A stretch of 64,000 bases of DNA from an uncultured Paracoccaceae bacterium (GTDB lineage Bacteria; Pseudomonadota; Alphaproteobacteria; Rhodobacterales; Rhodobacteraceae): positions 2,170,001 to 2,234,000 of the forward strand of contig CANMWG010000001.1 in the NCBI GenBank assembly GCA_947501555.1. Direction: 5' to 3'. A program made the translations under genes and the position numbers. Each line of letters opens with the position of its first letter. The first letter of the stretch is position 1. A model generated the notes under the pieces. That model did no database searches. It saw only the letters and a list, made by a program, of their open reading frames with translations, and was not told the DNA's origin. Positions 8,114 through 16,437 of this stretch are shown here, one piece after another.

Positions 8114-8172
8114 ACGACAAACCTAAACTCGCCTTACGACACCCGAAATCCGCTCTACGTCACCTGAATGCC
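8114..8172 (+). repeat. Three subterminal repeats, probable TnsB-binding sites
   Basis: Units begin at 8114 (ACGACAAACCTAAACT), 8136 (ACGACACCCGAAATCC) and 8157 (ACGTCACCTGAATGCC), spaced 22 and 21 bp. The inverted repeat contains a related core (CGACATCGAAAG) and the right end has one at 31925-31941 (minus strand TTACGACAAAAGACGGG). Repeated TnsB sites near both ends are characteristic of Tn7-like elements. Confidence 0.55.
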
Positions 8173-8210
8173 GTCTTGATAACTACTTCACTCAACACCG
8201 AGACATAAAA

Positions 8211-8232
8211 AAACCGCCCCAAAGGGCGGTTT
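8211..8232 (-). terminator. Intrinsic terminator of the tnsABC operon
   Basis: AAACCGCCC / GGGCGGTTT perfect 9-bp stem with a 4-base loop; on the minus strand the hairpin is followed by a run of T (TTTTTTTATG). It lies 24 bp beyond the tnsC stop. Confidence 0.85.
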
Positions 8233-8255
8233 GGTGTTCAGTGACACTGGGAATG

Positions 8256-9278
8256 TCAGTTGGTCTTAGCGCGCCGGCGTCGCTGTTGGGATTCAGCTTG
8301 ATAACGCTGCAATGCTTTACCCGTATCAATCGTGCTCCAGTTTTCGGAAACGAAGGGATTCAATTCTTCGTCGCAGTCATTCCGAAAGGCATAGGCATCG
8401 GCAAAATACCCCATCTCGATTTCGTCGTTCCCATCTTCCACACATTCGCCAATCGCTTCGATAGCCATTTCAATCGCAACACCCAGCCGGCCGACGGCGG
8501 CGTGAATCAAGATTCTGATAAATTCATCTTCATCAAGAAGATGGTCGGGATCATAAATCTTCGCATCCACCAGCAACTGTTTGAGGGCGCTACGAAGCTG
8601 CTGGCAAGACTCATTGAATGTGATCGGCTTCACTTCAATCGGCCGTAGACGACGTGTCAATGTAGGGTCATGGTTGATCATCGCCCTGCCCTCAAGTGTT
8701 GCGGTCATTAGCAGGCACACTGGCCATTCCTGATCCTGTGTGAAGTTCCGAAATCGCTTTGAAAAGGTCTCAACGCTGTCGCTCGTTCTGAAGCGCCCAC
8801 TGTCCTGCACCTCATCCAGATGAATCGCTGCCACACGATGTTCCCTGAGATGCGTCATCACTGTGTTTGCGAGGGTATCTTCCTCCCGGATCTTTCCCTT
8901 GGCCTTGTATCCAAGCGCCTTGAGAATTGCGACCAAAGTCTCTCTGACCGTTGCGCGACCAGGGACGATGACACTAATGATGCGGCAACCAAATTCCCTC
9001 CCCCCACTAGCCTGCGTCAAGGCATGGTATTCGTTGATAACTTCTTCCGCGATCCGAGACTTTCCAGAACCGGCAGGACCGATTAACGCAGCACCTTTTT
9101 GCTCTTTCCGCCCCGCCTTTAGCCGTGCCTCTCTTCCCTCGACTACTCGAAACACACGCTTACGAAATTCATCGTATTCCTCAGTCTTCACGAAGAGGTT
9201 GTTTTCGAGCTCTACCAACAATTCAGCAGTTTCGCCAAACCGTGCAAATGCCTTAAGATCTTCCTGGGAAACGGTCAT
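8256..9278 (-). CDS. tnsC: TnsC-like AAA+ ATPase, transposition regulator
   Basis: 340 residues with an AAA+ core: Walker A GPAGSGKS at residues 67-74, Walker B IHLDE at 153-157 and a sensor-1-like segment (VCLLMTATLEG). In Tn7-type systems this ATPase forms an oligomer on target DNA marked by TnsD/TniQ and activates the TnsAB transposase. TniB of Tn5053 is a related alternative, but the presence of a TnsA-like gene favours TnsC. The start overlaps the tnsB stop by 4 bp (ATGA), so tnsA, tnsB and tnsC form one translationally coupled operon closed by the terminator at 8211-8232. The C-terminal tail is basic (QQRRRRAKTN), plausibly for contacts with transposase or DNA. Confidence 0.88.
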   Translation of the reverse strand: MTVSQEDLKAFARFGETAELLVELENNLFVKTEEYDEFRKRVFRVVEGREARLKAGRKEQKGAALIGPAGSGKSRIAEEVINEYHALTQASGGREFGCRIISVIVPGRATVRETLVAILKALGYKAKGKIREEDTLANTVMTHLREHRVAAIHLDEVQDSGRFRTSDSVETFSKRFRNFTQDQEWPVCLLMTATLEGRAMINHDPTLTRRLRPIEVKPITFNESCQQLRSALKQLLVDAKIYDPDHLLDEDEFIRILIHAAVGRLGVAIEMAIEAIGECVEDGNDEIEMGYFADAYAFRNDCDEELNPFVSENWSTIDTGKALQRYQAESQQRRRRAKTN

Positions 9279-11503
9279 TTTTCATCTCCTTTATTGCAGT
9301 TCTTCTTGCGGTTCTTAGCCTTTGAACGGAAGCGATCCATGCTTGTTGGAGTGTCGGGATCAACTTCCTCGTTCATGTGATCGACGGTTTCGTCGAAAAC
9401 ATCCTGCTCCGTTTCAAAGCCGCCGCTAAGGGGATCGACGTATTCATCACGCCCGATAAAGGGTTGATCGCCCACGCCCTTGCCAAAATCTTCCTCGAGG
9501 AGGATCCGATCGATCTCTTTCTGGGTATAGCCAATCATGCCGACATCAGCCTCACGGGCGATGGACCCAGACAAATTGTGCCAAAGTGTTTCGGCTTCAT
9601 GGCGAGCACCTTCTTGAGAGAGGGCCTCCGCCTTAGCTTTTTGTCGATTGATCCATTTCTCCTGCTGCCACTGGCGCAGGGTTTTCCCTCTCATCGCGGA
9701 GTTGGCACACGGTACTGAGATCAGTTCCCCATTTGCCACCACGGAAATCGCTCCAAGATCAAAAGGATCGACCTTGATTTCAACTTCCCCACCCGGTTCA
9801 GCGATCCGGTCTACCCGTTTAGCTTTGCGTTGGTTCCGAATGAGCTCATTCCTATAAACAGCCCCCGCAAATCTGATGCCGGCCTCGCTGACGGTTGCCT
9901 CAGTGTAAAAACCACAAGCTTCCCGAAGCTGGCCAGGCGATGGCATCTGGGACATATCGAAATCGACACCTTCGATTTTTTCATCCCAGACTGCGCTTGG
10001 CGTGCGGAAATTCAATCCGCGATGAGGTGTCCGGTGATACTTCGCAATGAAATGTGTAAAGAGTGTCTGGAGCTCGTCATCTGTGATGCAGGCTTCGTCG
10101 CCCGCCTTGCGATCGTTGCGGCTCTGGGGATTATTTGCCGTGTATCCTGGAAGCGTGCGAGCCCACTGAAGATCCACGGTCCAGAAAAAGCGCTCGATGT
10201 GGCCGCGCAGGACAGCCACGCCAGCAACCGTGTTCATCAGCGTACCCGACAAAGTCCTGACTGCCTGCGAGAACAATGCGCCGCCAAAAGGGTGTTTCCC
10301 AAATTCCGACCCGCAGTCATTGACCATCTCGTAGACAGGGCAGCAATGATCCCAATCGGATTTCTTGATACCGGCTGCACGGAATAAATAAGTCTTATCC
10401 ATGAACACCATACGCAAGGCTTCAAGGGAGGCCTGCTCGTTTGGCGTTCGGCAGATTGAAAACCCCAGAATACAGCGTGTTGCGACATCGATGATGACAA
10501 CGACCCAGCGACGGACTTTCTTGACGTGCTTGCGCTCCTCATCCGTCATCCTGTTGTATTTCTCACGTGTCGTATCGCGGGTCACGAGATGGAATTTCCA
10601 AGCATCGGCCTGAACAATCTCGCCAGGAACCGTTGCCGTGCGGCCATCTTCAACAGAACCAAATTTCTTCTGAGCCGCGGCGAGGCCTTCCCGCTGCAGG
10701 CATGTAAGAAAGGGGTCAAGATAGTCATCGATCCAGCGTTCATAAGTTCTCTGGCTCTTGATTTCGAAAAGAACCGGATCGTTGGAGGTCTTTCTCCCCC
10801 GGTTAATAATCTTAAGCTCTTTGATCAGCTTGCAACAGATCTCAGCCTTTGAGGGACATTTTGCATCGGCGTATCGCCCCAGATATTCCATGATGAAACA
10901 GAAATCGGCACTTGCCTGAAGATCGAGGTCAATTGGCTCCGCTCGCGGAATCAAGAAGACATCAGGGTTGCCGTTCGACTTGCGGAATTTCCTATAGTCT
11001 TTCAGCAACGTGTCAGCACTAGGAAGAGAGAAAAAGCGTTGGGTTGGATGCGGCTTTTCAGTGCCATAATTTTTCCGCCGCTGATGAGCCTGATATTCGG
11101 CTTCCATGAGTGGGCGAAACGCTTGAACACTATCACGCGTCAGCTTCATACCCAGCTTTCTGTGCCGCGCCATCAACGATGAACGAAACATAATCAGGTC
11201 GACTTTTTCTCTTTGAGATTTCGATGCTGCAGGGAGTCCGTGGTGACCATAGTTCACACGGTCCATTTGACGTTGCCGACTGTGGAACCCCCGGTCAATT
11301 ACAAGGATCTCATGATCCAGCAAGTGCGGAATCTCCTCGACACGGAATTTACGCAACTCGATACTTCCGTCGTCTGCGACAACGGCAAAACGGTAGTGCA
11401 AGATTTCCTTACTTTTCTTGTCCTGAATCGGATCAATCCGCTCGACAGTACGGCCCTCAAAAGTGATGAGGTCCACGCTCGTGATATTGCCAAAGTACAT
11501 CAT
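9275..11503 (-). CDS. tnsB: TnsB-like DDE (Mu/rve-type) transposase
   Basis: 742 residues. The catalytic triad is visible as Asp300 (IVQADAW), Asp396 (MVNDCGSEFG) and Glu437 (RGHIERFF), the arrangement of the rve/Mu-transposase C-terminal family. The N-terminal ~250 residues should hold the helix-turn-helix domains that bind the end repeats, and residues ~530-600 the beta-barrel that follows the catalytic domain in this family. TnsB cuts the 3' ends of the element and joins them to the target, producing 5-bp duplications, which matches CCAGA at both sides. The acidic C-terminal tail with a basic end (DRFRSKAKNRKKN) resembles the TnsC-interacting tails of relatives. It overlaps tnsA and tnsC by 4 bp each. 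Confidence 0.92.
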   Translation of the reverse strand: MMYFGNITSVDLITFEGRTVERIDPIQDKKSKEILHYRFAVVADDGSIELRKFRVEEIPHLLDHEILVIDRGFHSRQRQMDRVNYGHHGLPAASKSQREKVDLIMFRSSLMARHRKLGMKLTRDSVQAFRPLMEAEYQAHQRRKNYGTEKPHPTQRFFSLPSADTLLKDYRKFRKSNGNPDVFLIPRAEPIDLDLQASADFCFIMEYLGRYADAKCPSKAEICCKLIKELKIINRGRKTSNDPVLFEIKSQRTYERWIDDYLDPFLTCLQREGLAAAQKKFGSVEDGRTATVPGEIVQADAWKFHLVTRDTTREKYNRMTDEERKHVKKVRRWVVVIIDVATRCILGFSICRTPNEQASLEALRMVFMDKTYLFRAAGIKKSDWDHCCPVYEMVNDCGSEFGKHPFGGALFSQAVRTLSGTLMNTVAGVAVLRGHIERFFWTVDLQWARTLPGYTANNPQSRNDRKAGDEACITDDELQTLFTHFIAKYHRTPHRGLNFRTPSAVWDEKIEGVDFDMSQMPSPGQLREACGFYTEATVSEAGIRFAGAVYRNELIRNQRKAKRVDRIAEPGGEVEIKVDPFDLGAISVVANGELISVPCANSAMRGKTLRQWQQEKWINRQKAKAEALSQEGARHEAETLWHNLSGSIAREADVGMIGYTQKEIDRILLEEDFGKGVGDQPFIGRDEYVDPLSGGFETEQDVFDETVDHMNEEVDPDTPTSMDRFRSKAKNRKKNCNKGDEK

Positions 11504-12261
11504 GCGGCAGCCCTCCAGAGCGCGGTATCATCAGCAATCGGATCAAGGAGGTCCTTGCCGATATCGCTGTCACCGATAAGGCGGACGGCGGCGCGGTGAC
11601 CCCGGCCTTTCAGTTCAGAGTGATCAACGAGATCTTTGAAAGAAAAAGATCCACCCAAGTCGTTTGCGGCCATCAACACAGTTTGGTCCGCCTCAGGATC
11701 CCATCCCCTGCGCGCTTCATGAATTGCTTTCGCACAGGACCGATACACAGGATGAAAATTAAACCGTGAGGTGACGATAAACCGATCTGCGACTTCGCGA
11801 GGGCATTGCGCGGCAATGTCGGCAATTTCATCCAAATAGGAACGGCGGTTTGCCTTTTCACAGTATTTTACTGAAAGTAGTGCTTCGGTACCGTCCCCCA
11901 AAAGGACATGCGCATCCACTAGCGTATATGAGGGGCTGCCATCTTCCTTGATGAAATCGACCCTAGTCAGCTGTTCCTTGAAATTGACTACATCTGGATG
12001 GGCCGCGAGGTTGAGATAAACCTGTGCCTCTTCGAATGAAGCGCACCAGAATTCTTGGAGAGCAGTCGTGCGGTGCAGCCGTGTCACCAACGAGACCTTG
12101 CAGGAGGCGCTGGACTTGCCCAGTTCGATTTTTTCCAATGCCGTCCGGACGACCCTCTGGGGGTCCTCTGGATCGGCAAGCGGTGGCGGCGCAAAGGTGG
12201 CATTCCAAAGATGTGGATGCTCCTCGTAGGGGTGAACGATATCGGTGGTGTTCGTAGTCAT
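11500..12261 (-). CDS. tnsA: TnsA-like endonuclease of the heteromeric transposase
   Basis: 253 residues from the ATG at 12261, which has AGGAAAGAAG just upstream; the frame runs on to 12360 without a better start. Residues 77-132 resemble the restriction-endonuclease-like TnsA fold: FEEAQVYLNLAAHPDVVNFK (Glu78), YTLVDAHVLL (Asp116) and LLSVKY (Lys132). The last motif normally reads ExK or QxK; here it is SVK. TnsA cuts the 5' ends of the element, so TnsA plus TnsB gives cut-and-paste rather than replicative movement. Identification rests on these motifs, its place upstream of tnsB and the 4-bp overlap with it. A remote TnsA-like fold is likely; activity depends on whether the Ser substitution is tolerated. 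Confidence 0.75.
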   Translation of the reverse strand: MTTNTTDIVHPYEEHPHLWNATFAPPPLADPEDPQRVVRTALEKIELGKSSASCKVSLVTRLHRTTALQEFWCASFEEAQVYLNLAAHPDVVNFKEQLTRVDFIKEDGSPSYTLVDAHVLLGDGTEALLSVKYCEKANRRSYLDEIADIAAQCPREVADRFIVTSRFNFHPVYRSCAKAIHEARRGWDPEADQTVLMAANDLGGSFSFKDLVDHSELKGRGHRAAVRLIGDSDIGKDLLDPIADDTALWRAAA

Positions 12262-12853
12262 AGACACTTCTTTCCTGTTCGCGTCATTTGTAAAAAACGA
12301 CGCGTTATTGAGATTGCGGTGATGGGGTGGTGATCGGCGGTATTGTGGTCGGGGCAGCACGCGTTGGGCGGTCAGAGCGGCAGTTTGTGATCTCGCAAAG
12401 CCTTGTTACCTACTCAAAGTGCCCGCGACCTTTCCCGGGCAACAGAAGTAATCAATCTATTGAGAACAGGCCCCACGCGGCGGTGCATACTTTTGCCTTT
12501 TCAGTCTCCTTCTTCATCTGACGGTCGGAAAACGCCATTTATGGGTTCGCACACGAGCGTCTCCCACCCTTCGATTCGAGTCAATTAATTTAATAATTAC
12601 ATATACTTAGCGCGAAAAATTGCGGGAGGAATTCGTTCGCAGATTGATTTTCTCCTCATCCAAAAATTCGCGCACGTCTTTGGGTTCCTTTTTCCGCAGT
12701 TCATTCCTTGGCCTAGGGATTCTCTATGAGGCGAAATTTTCGAAAAAAGGTTTGGCGGCGTTTGCATCGAAAATTGTTATCCCTTTAAAACATCATAAAG
12801 AGAAAAATTCGGCCCCAGATACGCAGCAAAATAGGGAGAATCACTAAATGTGG
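12262..12853. other. Intergenic region upstream of tnsA (about 590 bp)
   Basis: No supported gene. It should contain the promoter for tnsABC; I could not pick a convincing -35/-10 pair. The part beyond 12560 is AT-rich. Confidence 0.4.
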
Positions 12854-13378
12854 TTAGTCTGGTTTTTTGTGAACGCAGATACAGCGGCCGATCAGGCCGC
12901 CGTGTGGCTGAAGAAGATCGGACTTCAATTTTTTCCGAAGGTCATATGCGACCTTGTAGGTAACACCGAGTTTCTTTTTTAGTCCTTCAGAGCTCAATAT
13001 ATCGCGGGTATGATCTTTCGCGGATGCGCTAATAATCAGCTCAGCAGCGTAGAACCATTCCATCAAATCGAGATGTTTTCGATGGCAAATTGTGCCCGAA
13101 GTGACCGAAAATTGGTCGCGACATTCACGGCACTGGTAGGTTTTTCGCGTTCTTATTTTGCCTACATTCTTCGAACCACATCCCTCGCAGACAATTCCAT
13201 CCGGCCAACGAACCTCTTTGAGGCGTCGTACGCATCGTGCTTCTGTCTTGAAATACCGGTTTACGCCACTTTGCGGCAGAGCATCCAGGAGCAACTTCCA
13301 GTGCTCATGAGCATTCTTAGCTCCATGCTGGGTGTCTGCTGTCCCAGACGGCTCAGTTGGGTAATCGATAGTATTCAA
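12854..13378 (-). CDS. Transposase-type zinc-ribbon protein (IS1595-like N-terminal domain only)
   Basis: 174 residues. Residues ~42-115 match the zinc-ribbon domain of IS1595/ISXO2-type transposases: RRLKEVRWPDGIVCEGCGS, then YQCRECRDQFSVTSGTICH, with the four Cys in CxxC pairs. The helical region that follows is also transposase-like, but the protein ends at PHGGLIGRCICVHKKPD with no DDE catalytic domain and no continuation downstream. It could be a truncated insertion-sequence protein or a domesticated DNA-binding protein. It lies 39 bp downstream of the metallo-beta-lactamase gene in the same direction, so it may be the last gene of the hsdRMS transcript. A full-length relative is present at 47176-48138. 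Confidence 0.7.
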   Translation of the reverse strand: MNTIDYPTEPSGTADTQHGAKNAHEHWKLLLDALPQSGVNRYFKTEARCVRRLKEVRWPDGIVCEGCGSKNVGKIRTRKTYQCRECRDQFSVTSGTICHRKHLDLMEWFYAAELIISASAKDHTRDILSSEGLKKKLGVTYKVAYDLRKKLKSDLLQPHGGLIGRCICVHKKPD

Positions 13379-13417
13379 GCCCTTATTTGACAGTCCATTT
13401 TGGTAAAATATCTCAGA

Positions 13418-14704
13418 TCAACGCTCCAGATGAATTCGAACCGAAAACCCAGCTTGCTGATCCACCTGGACCGCACCGAAAGGCCAAAAATCGCGCAGCA
13501 CTTCTGCATGCGGATGGCCATAGCTATGCCGTGGATCAGAGCTGAATATGCTTGTCATTGGTGAGGCCAGTGCAGCCAAGCCATCATGCCAATTTGCGCG
13601 TGCGCCATGGTGGGGCACCTGAAACACGCTAGTGCGCATTGCGCGGCGTACATCAAGATATGTCGTTAAACTTTCCCACTTCTCAGGGTCTTTTAGATTC
13701 CCATCACCAGTTAAGAGGATCGCCCCTCTCGTCTCATGTGCTTCATAAAAACGACTATTGCGAACATGGTTGCGATAAAAATAGATGCGCCCCCTTCGCC
13801 CAGTCCAATTACCAACCGCGCCGCCATACAGCATCAGGCTTACATTGTTCATTTTCGCGCCGTAGCCAAAGATCGCCTCAAAAAGTGCCCGCAGGTCATC
13901 AAGGGCGTTCTGCCGCTCGTCTTCGTTGCCGTTCAACAGCGCACCTCGATAAGAGTCCACTTTTCCCACGAAATCGAATGGATCATCTTGTTCTGTAACG
14001 GGGTCGTTGTAGGGCAGAAATTCCCAAACCCTATAAACCGCAATGGCCTCACCAGGACGAAGTATTCGTACACGATGATCCAAGTGACCGTATGCGCCTT
14101 CCAGATCTCCGTACGAAACCGGTTGGCCGTGGCCAGACGGTTTATCAGGTTCATCACCATCTTCAGGTGGCTCAGGGAATGCTGTTGGATCAGTCAGAAA
14201 TGGTGGCCCTTCACCTTCTGAAGGCAAGACGAATAAGACCTGCTCAAACCCATCTCCCGCCTCCTGCACAAAATACTGCACCGGATCGACGTAGAACAAC
14301 ATCTCAGGGTCGCTTGCCTGCAAACCTTGTTCAAACCCAATCATCAGTCGGCGCCAGAGCGGGGCCCACGGCAGCATGACCGTCTTGGCACCGATCTTAT
14401 TGAGCAACTCAACAGCACCATTGATATGGTCATTGTGGAAATGCGAGAGCGTCAGCAGGTCAATCTTGTCGCCATTACAGGTGCGTTTCAGATCGGTGAT
14501 CGCGTTGGTGACCAGATGTTTTCCAGAACTGGACCCACAGTCATAAACCCAGCGGTATGGTCCGATTGGAGCGGGTTTGGTCTGGCCGGGAAGGTTGATG
14601 TTCCGGCGCGGCTTGGGTTGAGGTGGCCAGAATTCGACTGAACCGGCGGCGAACAAACCCTGACCTACAGGGAAGAACCTATGGATGGCGCGGATTTCAG
14701 TCAT
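13418..14704 (-). CDS. ComEC-like metallo-beta-lactamase-fold hydrolase linked to type I restriction-modification
   Basis: 428 residues. The metal-binding signature HFHNDH is at residues 88-93, followed by LTGDGN, VPHHGA and YGHPHAEV, the order seen in the ComEC/Rec2-type branch of the MBL fold. There is no membrane segment or signal peptide, so it should act in the cytoplasm, plausibly as a nuclease or phosphodiesterase. Its start overlaps the hsdS stop by 4 bp, making it the fourth gene of an hsdR-hsdM-hsdS-MBL operon. Standard type I systems have no such subunit. The substrate is unknown. An insertion of about 130 residues separates the first and later metal motifs (~residues 120-300 include a Pro/Asp-rich loop). 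Confidence 0.85.
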   Translation of the reverse strand: MTEIRAIHRFFPVGQGLFAAGSVEFWPPQPKPRRNINLPGQTKPAPIGPYRWVYDCGSSSGKHLVTNAITDLKRTCNGDKIDLLTLSHFHNDHINGAVELLNKIGAKTVMLPWAPLWRRLMIGFEQGLQASDPEMLFYVDPVQYFVQEAGDGFEQVLFVLPSEGEGPPFLTDPTAFPEPPEDGDEPDKPSGHGQPVSYGDLEGAYGHLDHRVRILRPGEAIAVYRVWEFLPYNDPVTEQDDPFDFVGKVDSYRGALLNGNEDERQNALDDLRALFEAIFGYGAKMNNVSLMLYGGAVGNWTGRRGRIYFYRNHVRNSRFYEAHETRGAILLTGDGNLKDPEKWESLTTYLDVRRAMRTSVFQVPHHGARANWHDGLAALASPMTSIFSSDPRHSYGHPHAEVLRDFWPFGAVQVDQQAGFSVRIHLER

Positions 14705-16437
14705 GCTTCGACTGTTTCTGCCACAGGCTCCAGCGCTTCATGCAGGAGGACATTGAGGAGTTTACTACGACTGGTGCTGATAGTGGTGAGATTGGCCTCC
14801 AGTTGATCGCATAGGCTCATCAGAGCATCGACCTTTGCCACAATACGCTGTTGTTCGTCGAGCGGCGGGAACGGTATGGGTAGACTTCTTAGGATTCCCA
14901 AGTTCAGGCCTTTGTAAGCTATCCCGCGAAGGTTGCTTTGGATGTGGTCCCAAAAGTACGGTGACAGCATTAGGTAAACTACAAATTGTGGGACAATTTC
15001 TTTGGCAATCGGAACAACTGCGACTTCCCGTGCCACATTGAAGCCTTTGAGCTTTTCAGAAACCAATGCCACGCCGCCAAGAGTTCCACGAATATTTATT
15101 ACGACTTCTCCACCATAGAGACGGGTCCGTAAATATTCAGACTCAATGGTTTCATTGACTTTTCGGACGCCAGATAAGTCGATGAAACCAGGGCGAACGT
15201 CACTGCATCGAAGCGTTGGAACACCACCGGATTTTGGCTCAGCACCTAACTTGATTACGCCATATGAAATCTCACGCTCCGGATCGAGGATTTGCTGTAC
15301 CACAGTCCAAACCCAGCCTTTCGGACAGTCGAATGGAAAGACGCTGCTGTCTTTTTCCTCGGAACGGCCAGCTCCTACCTTAGCGGTCCGTTGTGATCCG
15401 GCTGCAATCCGTTTCAATAACTCTGACGCCGGTTCGTCCGCCGCATCCTGCCGCACCAACTTGCCGCGCACCGCGAGGTTCAGGATGGTTTGGCGGAGGG
15501 TTTTGATTTGGGCGGGGCGTGTGGTGAGGGCGGGGAGTGATTGCAGGGCAAAGCTGGCGTGGGATTGGAAGGTATCTGCGTCGATCTCGGGTGCGGTCAG
15601 GCGGGCGAGGCTGGTGGTGGTCAGCCGTTCCCGCACCGTCTCGCGCCCCGCGCGGGCCTGCTCCAACTGATCACACAGCGCCATAAGTTCATCGACCTTC
15701 GCCACGATCCGGTGCTGCTCGGCGAGGGGTGGGAGGGGAATTGGAATGCGGTCCATCCTATTCTTGGGTAGTCCGCCGCGACCGGCACCTGTCTGTTCAC
15801 CCAATACGTAGTCTTGGAAGAACGGAGAGCGGACCAGAAGATGCAGGTAGTCCTCTGTGCCAGGCGCCGCGGTTCTAATGATGGCCACATGCTGACTGAC
15901 GTTTGCTCCGGAAAACTCATCCGGAATTCGTGTGCAGCGACCAATGGAACCACCCGTGATGTTCAGCAAAAGATCCTTGGGTTTAACATTGGTTCGCTTC
16001 ATTTTCTCGTTGGTCTCGTCGTTGATGAACACGACGTCGTCCAAACGCAGTCCATCATCGTAGACATTCTGTGACCGCAGAAATGGAGTTCCGTCATCGG
16101 AGTAGGCCGACTTTCCGCCGCGCGGCGTGCTGCCTGAACCGGTCTGCAAGGCAATCGTACCAAGGCGCGTCCAAATCCATCCAAGTGGAGGGGGGAATGG
16201 AATGTCATCACCTTGGATTGGATCAGCTTTGGTTTTGACACCTTCCTCATCTTTGAGCTTTTTGGCCCGCTGCATAAGTTCCGACGCGGACCCTTCCGCC
16301 GTATCTTGCTCCACCAACTTGCCACGCACAGCGAGGTCCAGCACAAAGCGGCGCAGGTGGGGGATTGCGTCTTCAGCATCAGAGATGCGGTCGTACAGCT
16401 CCAGCAGACGGGCAGTGGAAAACGTAGCGTCCTTCAT
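14701..16437 (-). CDS. hsdS: Type I restriction-modification specificity subunit S
   Basis: 578 residues with the usual two target-recognition domains and two conserved helical regions. The duplicated architecture is visible: FVLDLAVRGKLVEQD recurs as TILNLAVRGKLVRQD, and each half ends in P-LPPLAEQHRIVAKVDELM or PFPPLDEQQRIVAKVDALM followed by LCDQLE. It sets the bipartite DNA sequence recognised by the HsdM methylase and HsdR translocase. Overlaps of 4 bp with hsdM upstream and the MBL gene downstream show tight coupling. The recognition sequence cannot be predicted from this protein alone. Length is at the upper end of the family because of an extra N-terminal helical segment (YDRISDAEDAIPHLRRF). 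Confidence 0.95.
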   Translation of the reverse strand: MKDATFSTARLLELYDRISDAEDAIPHLRRFVLDLAVRGKLVEQDTAEGSASELMQRAKKLKDEEGVKTKADPIQGDDIPFPPPLGWIWTRLGTIALQTGSGSTPRGGKSAYSDDGTPFLRSQNVYDDGLRLDDVVFINDETNEKMKRTNVKPKDLLLNITGGSIGRCTRIPDEFSGANVSQHVAIIRTAAPGTEDYLHLLVRSPFFQDYVLGEQTGAGRGGLPKNRMDRIPIPLPPLAEQHRIVAKVDELMALCDQLEQARAGRETVRERLTTTSLARLTAPEIDADTFQSHASFALQSLPALTTRPAQIKTLRQTILNLAVRGKLVRQDAADEPASELLKRIAAGSQRTAKVGAGRSEEKDSSVFPFDCPKGWVWTVVQQILDPEREISYGVIKLGAEPKSGGVPTLRCSDVRPGFIDLSGVRKVNETIESEYLRTRLYGGEVVINIRGTLGGVALVSEKLKGFNVAREVAVVPIAKEIVPQFVVYLMLSPYFWDHIQSNLRGIAYKGLNLGILRSLPIPFPPLDEQQRIVAKVDALMSLCDQLEANLTTISTSRSKLLNVLLHEALEPVAETVEA

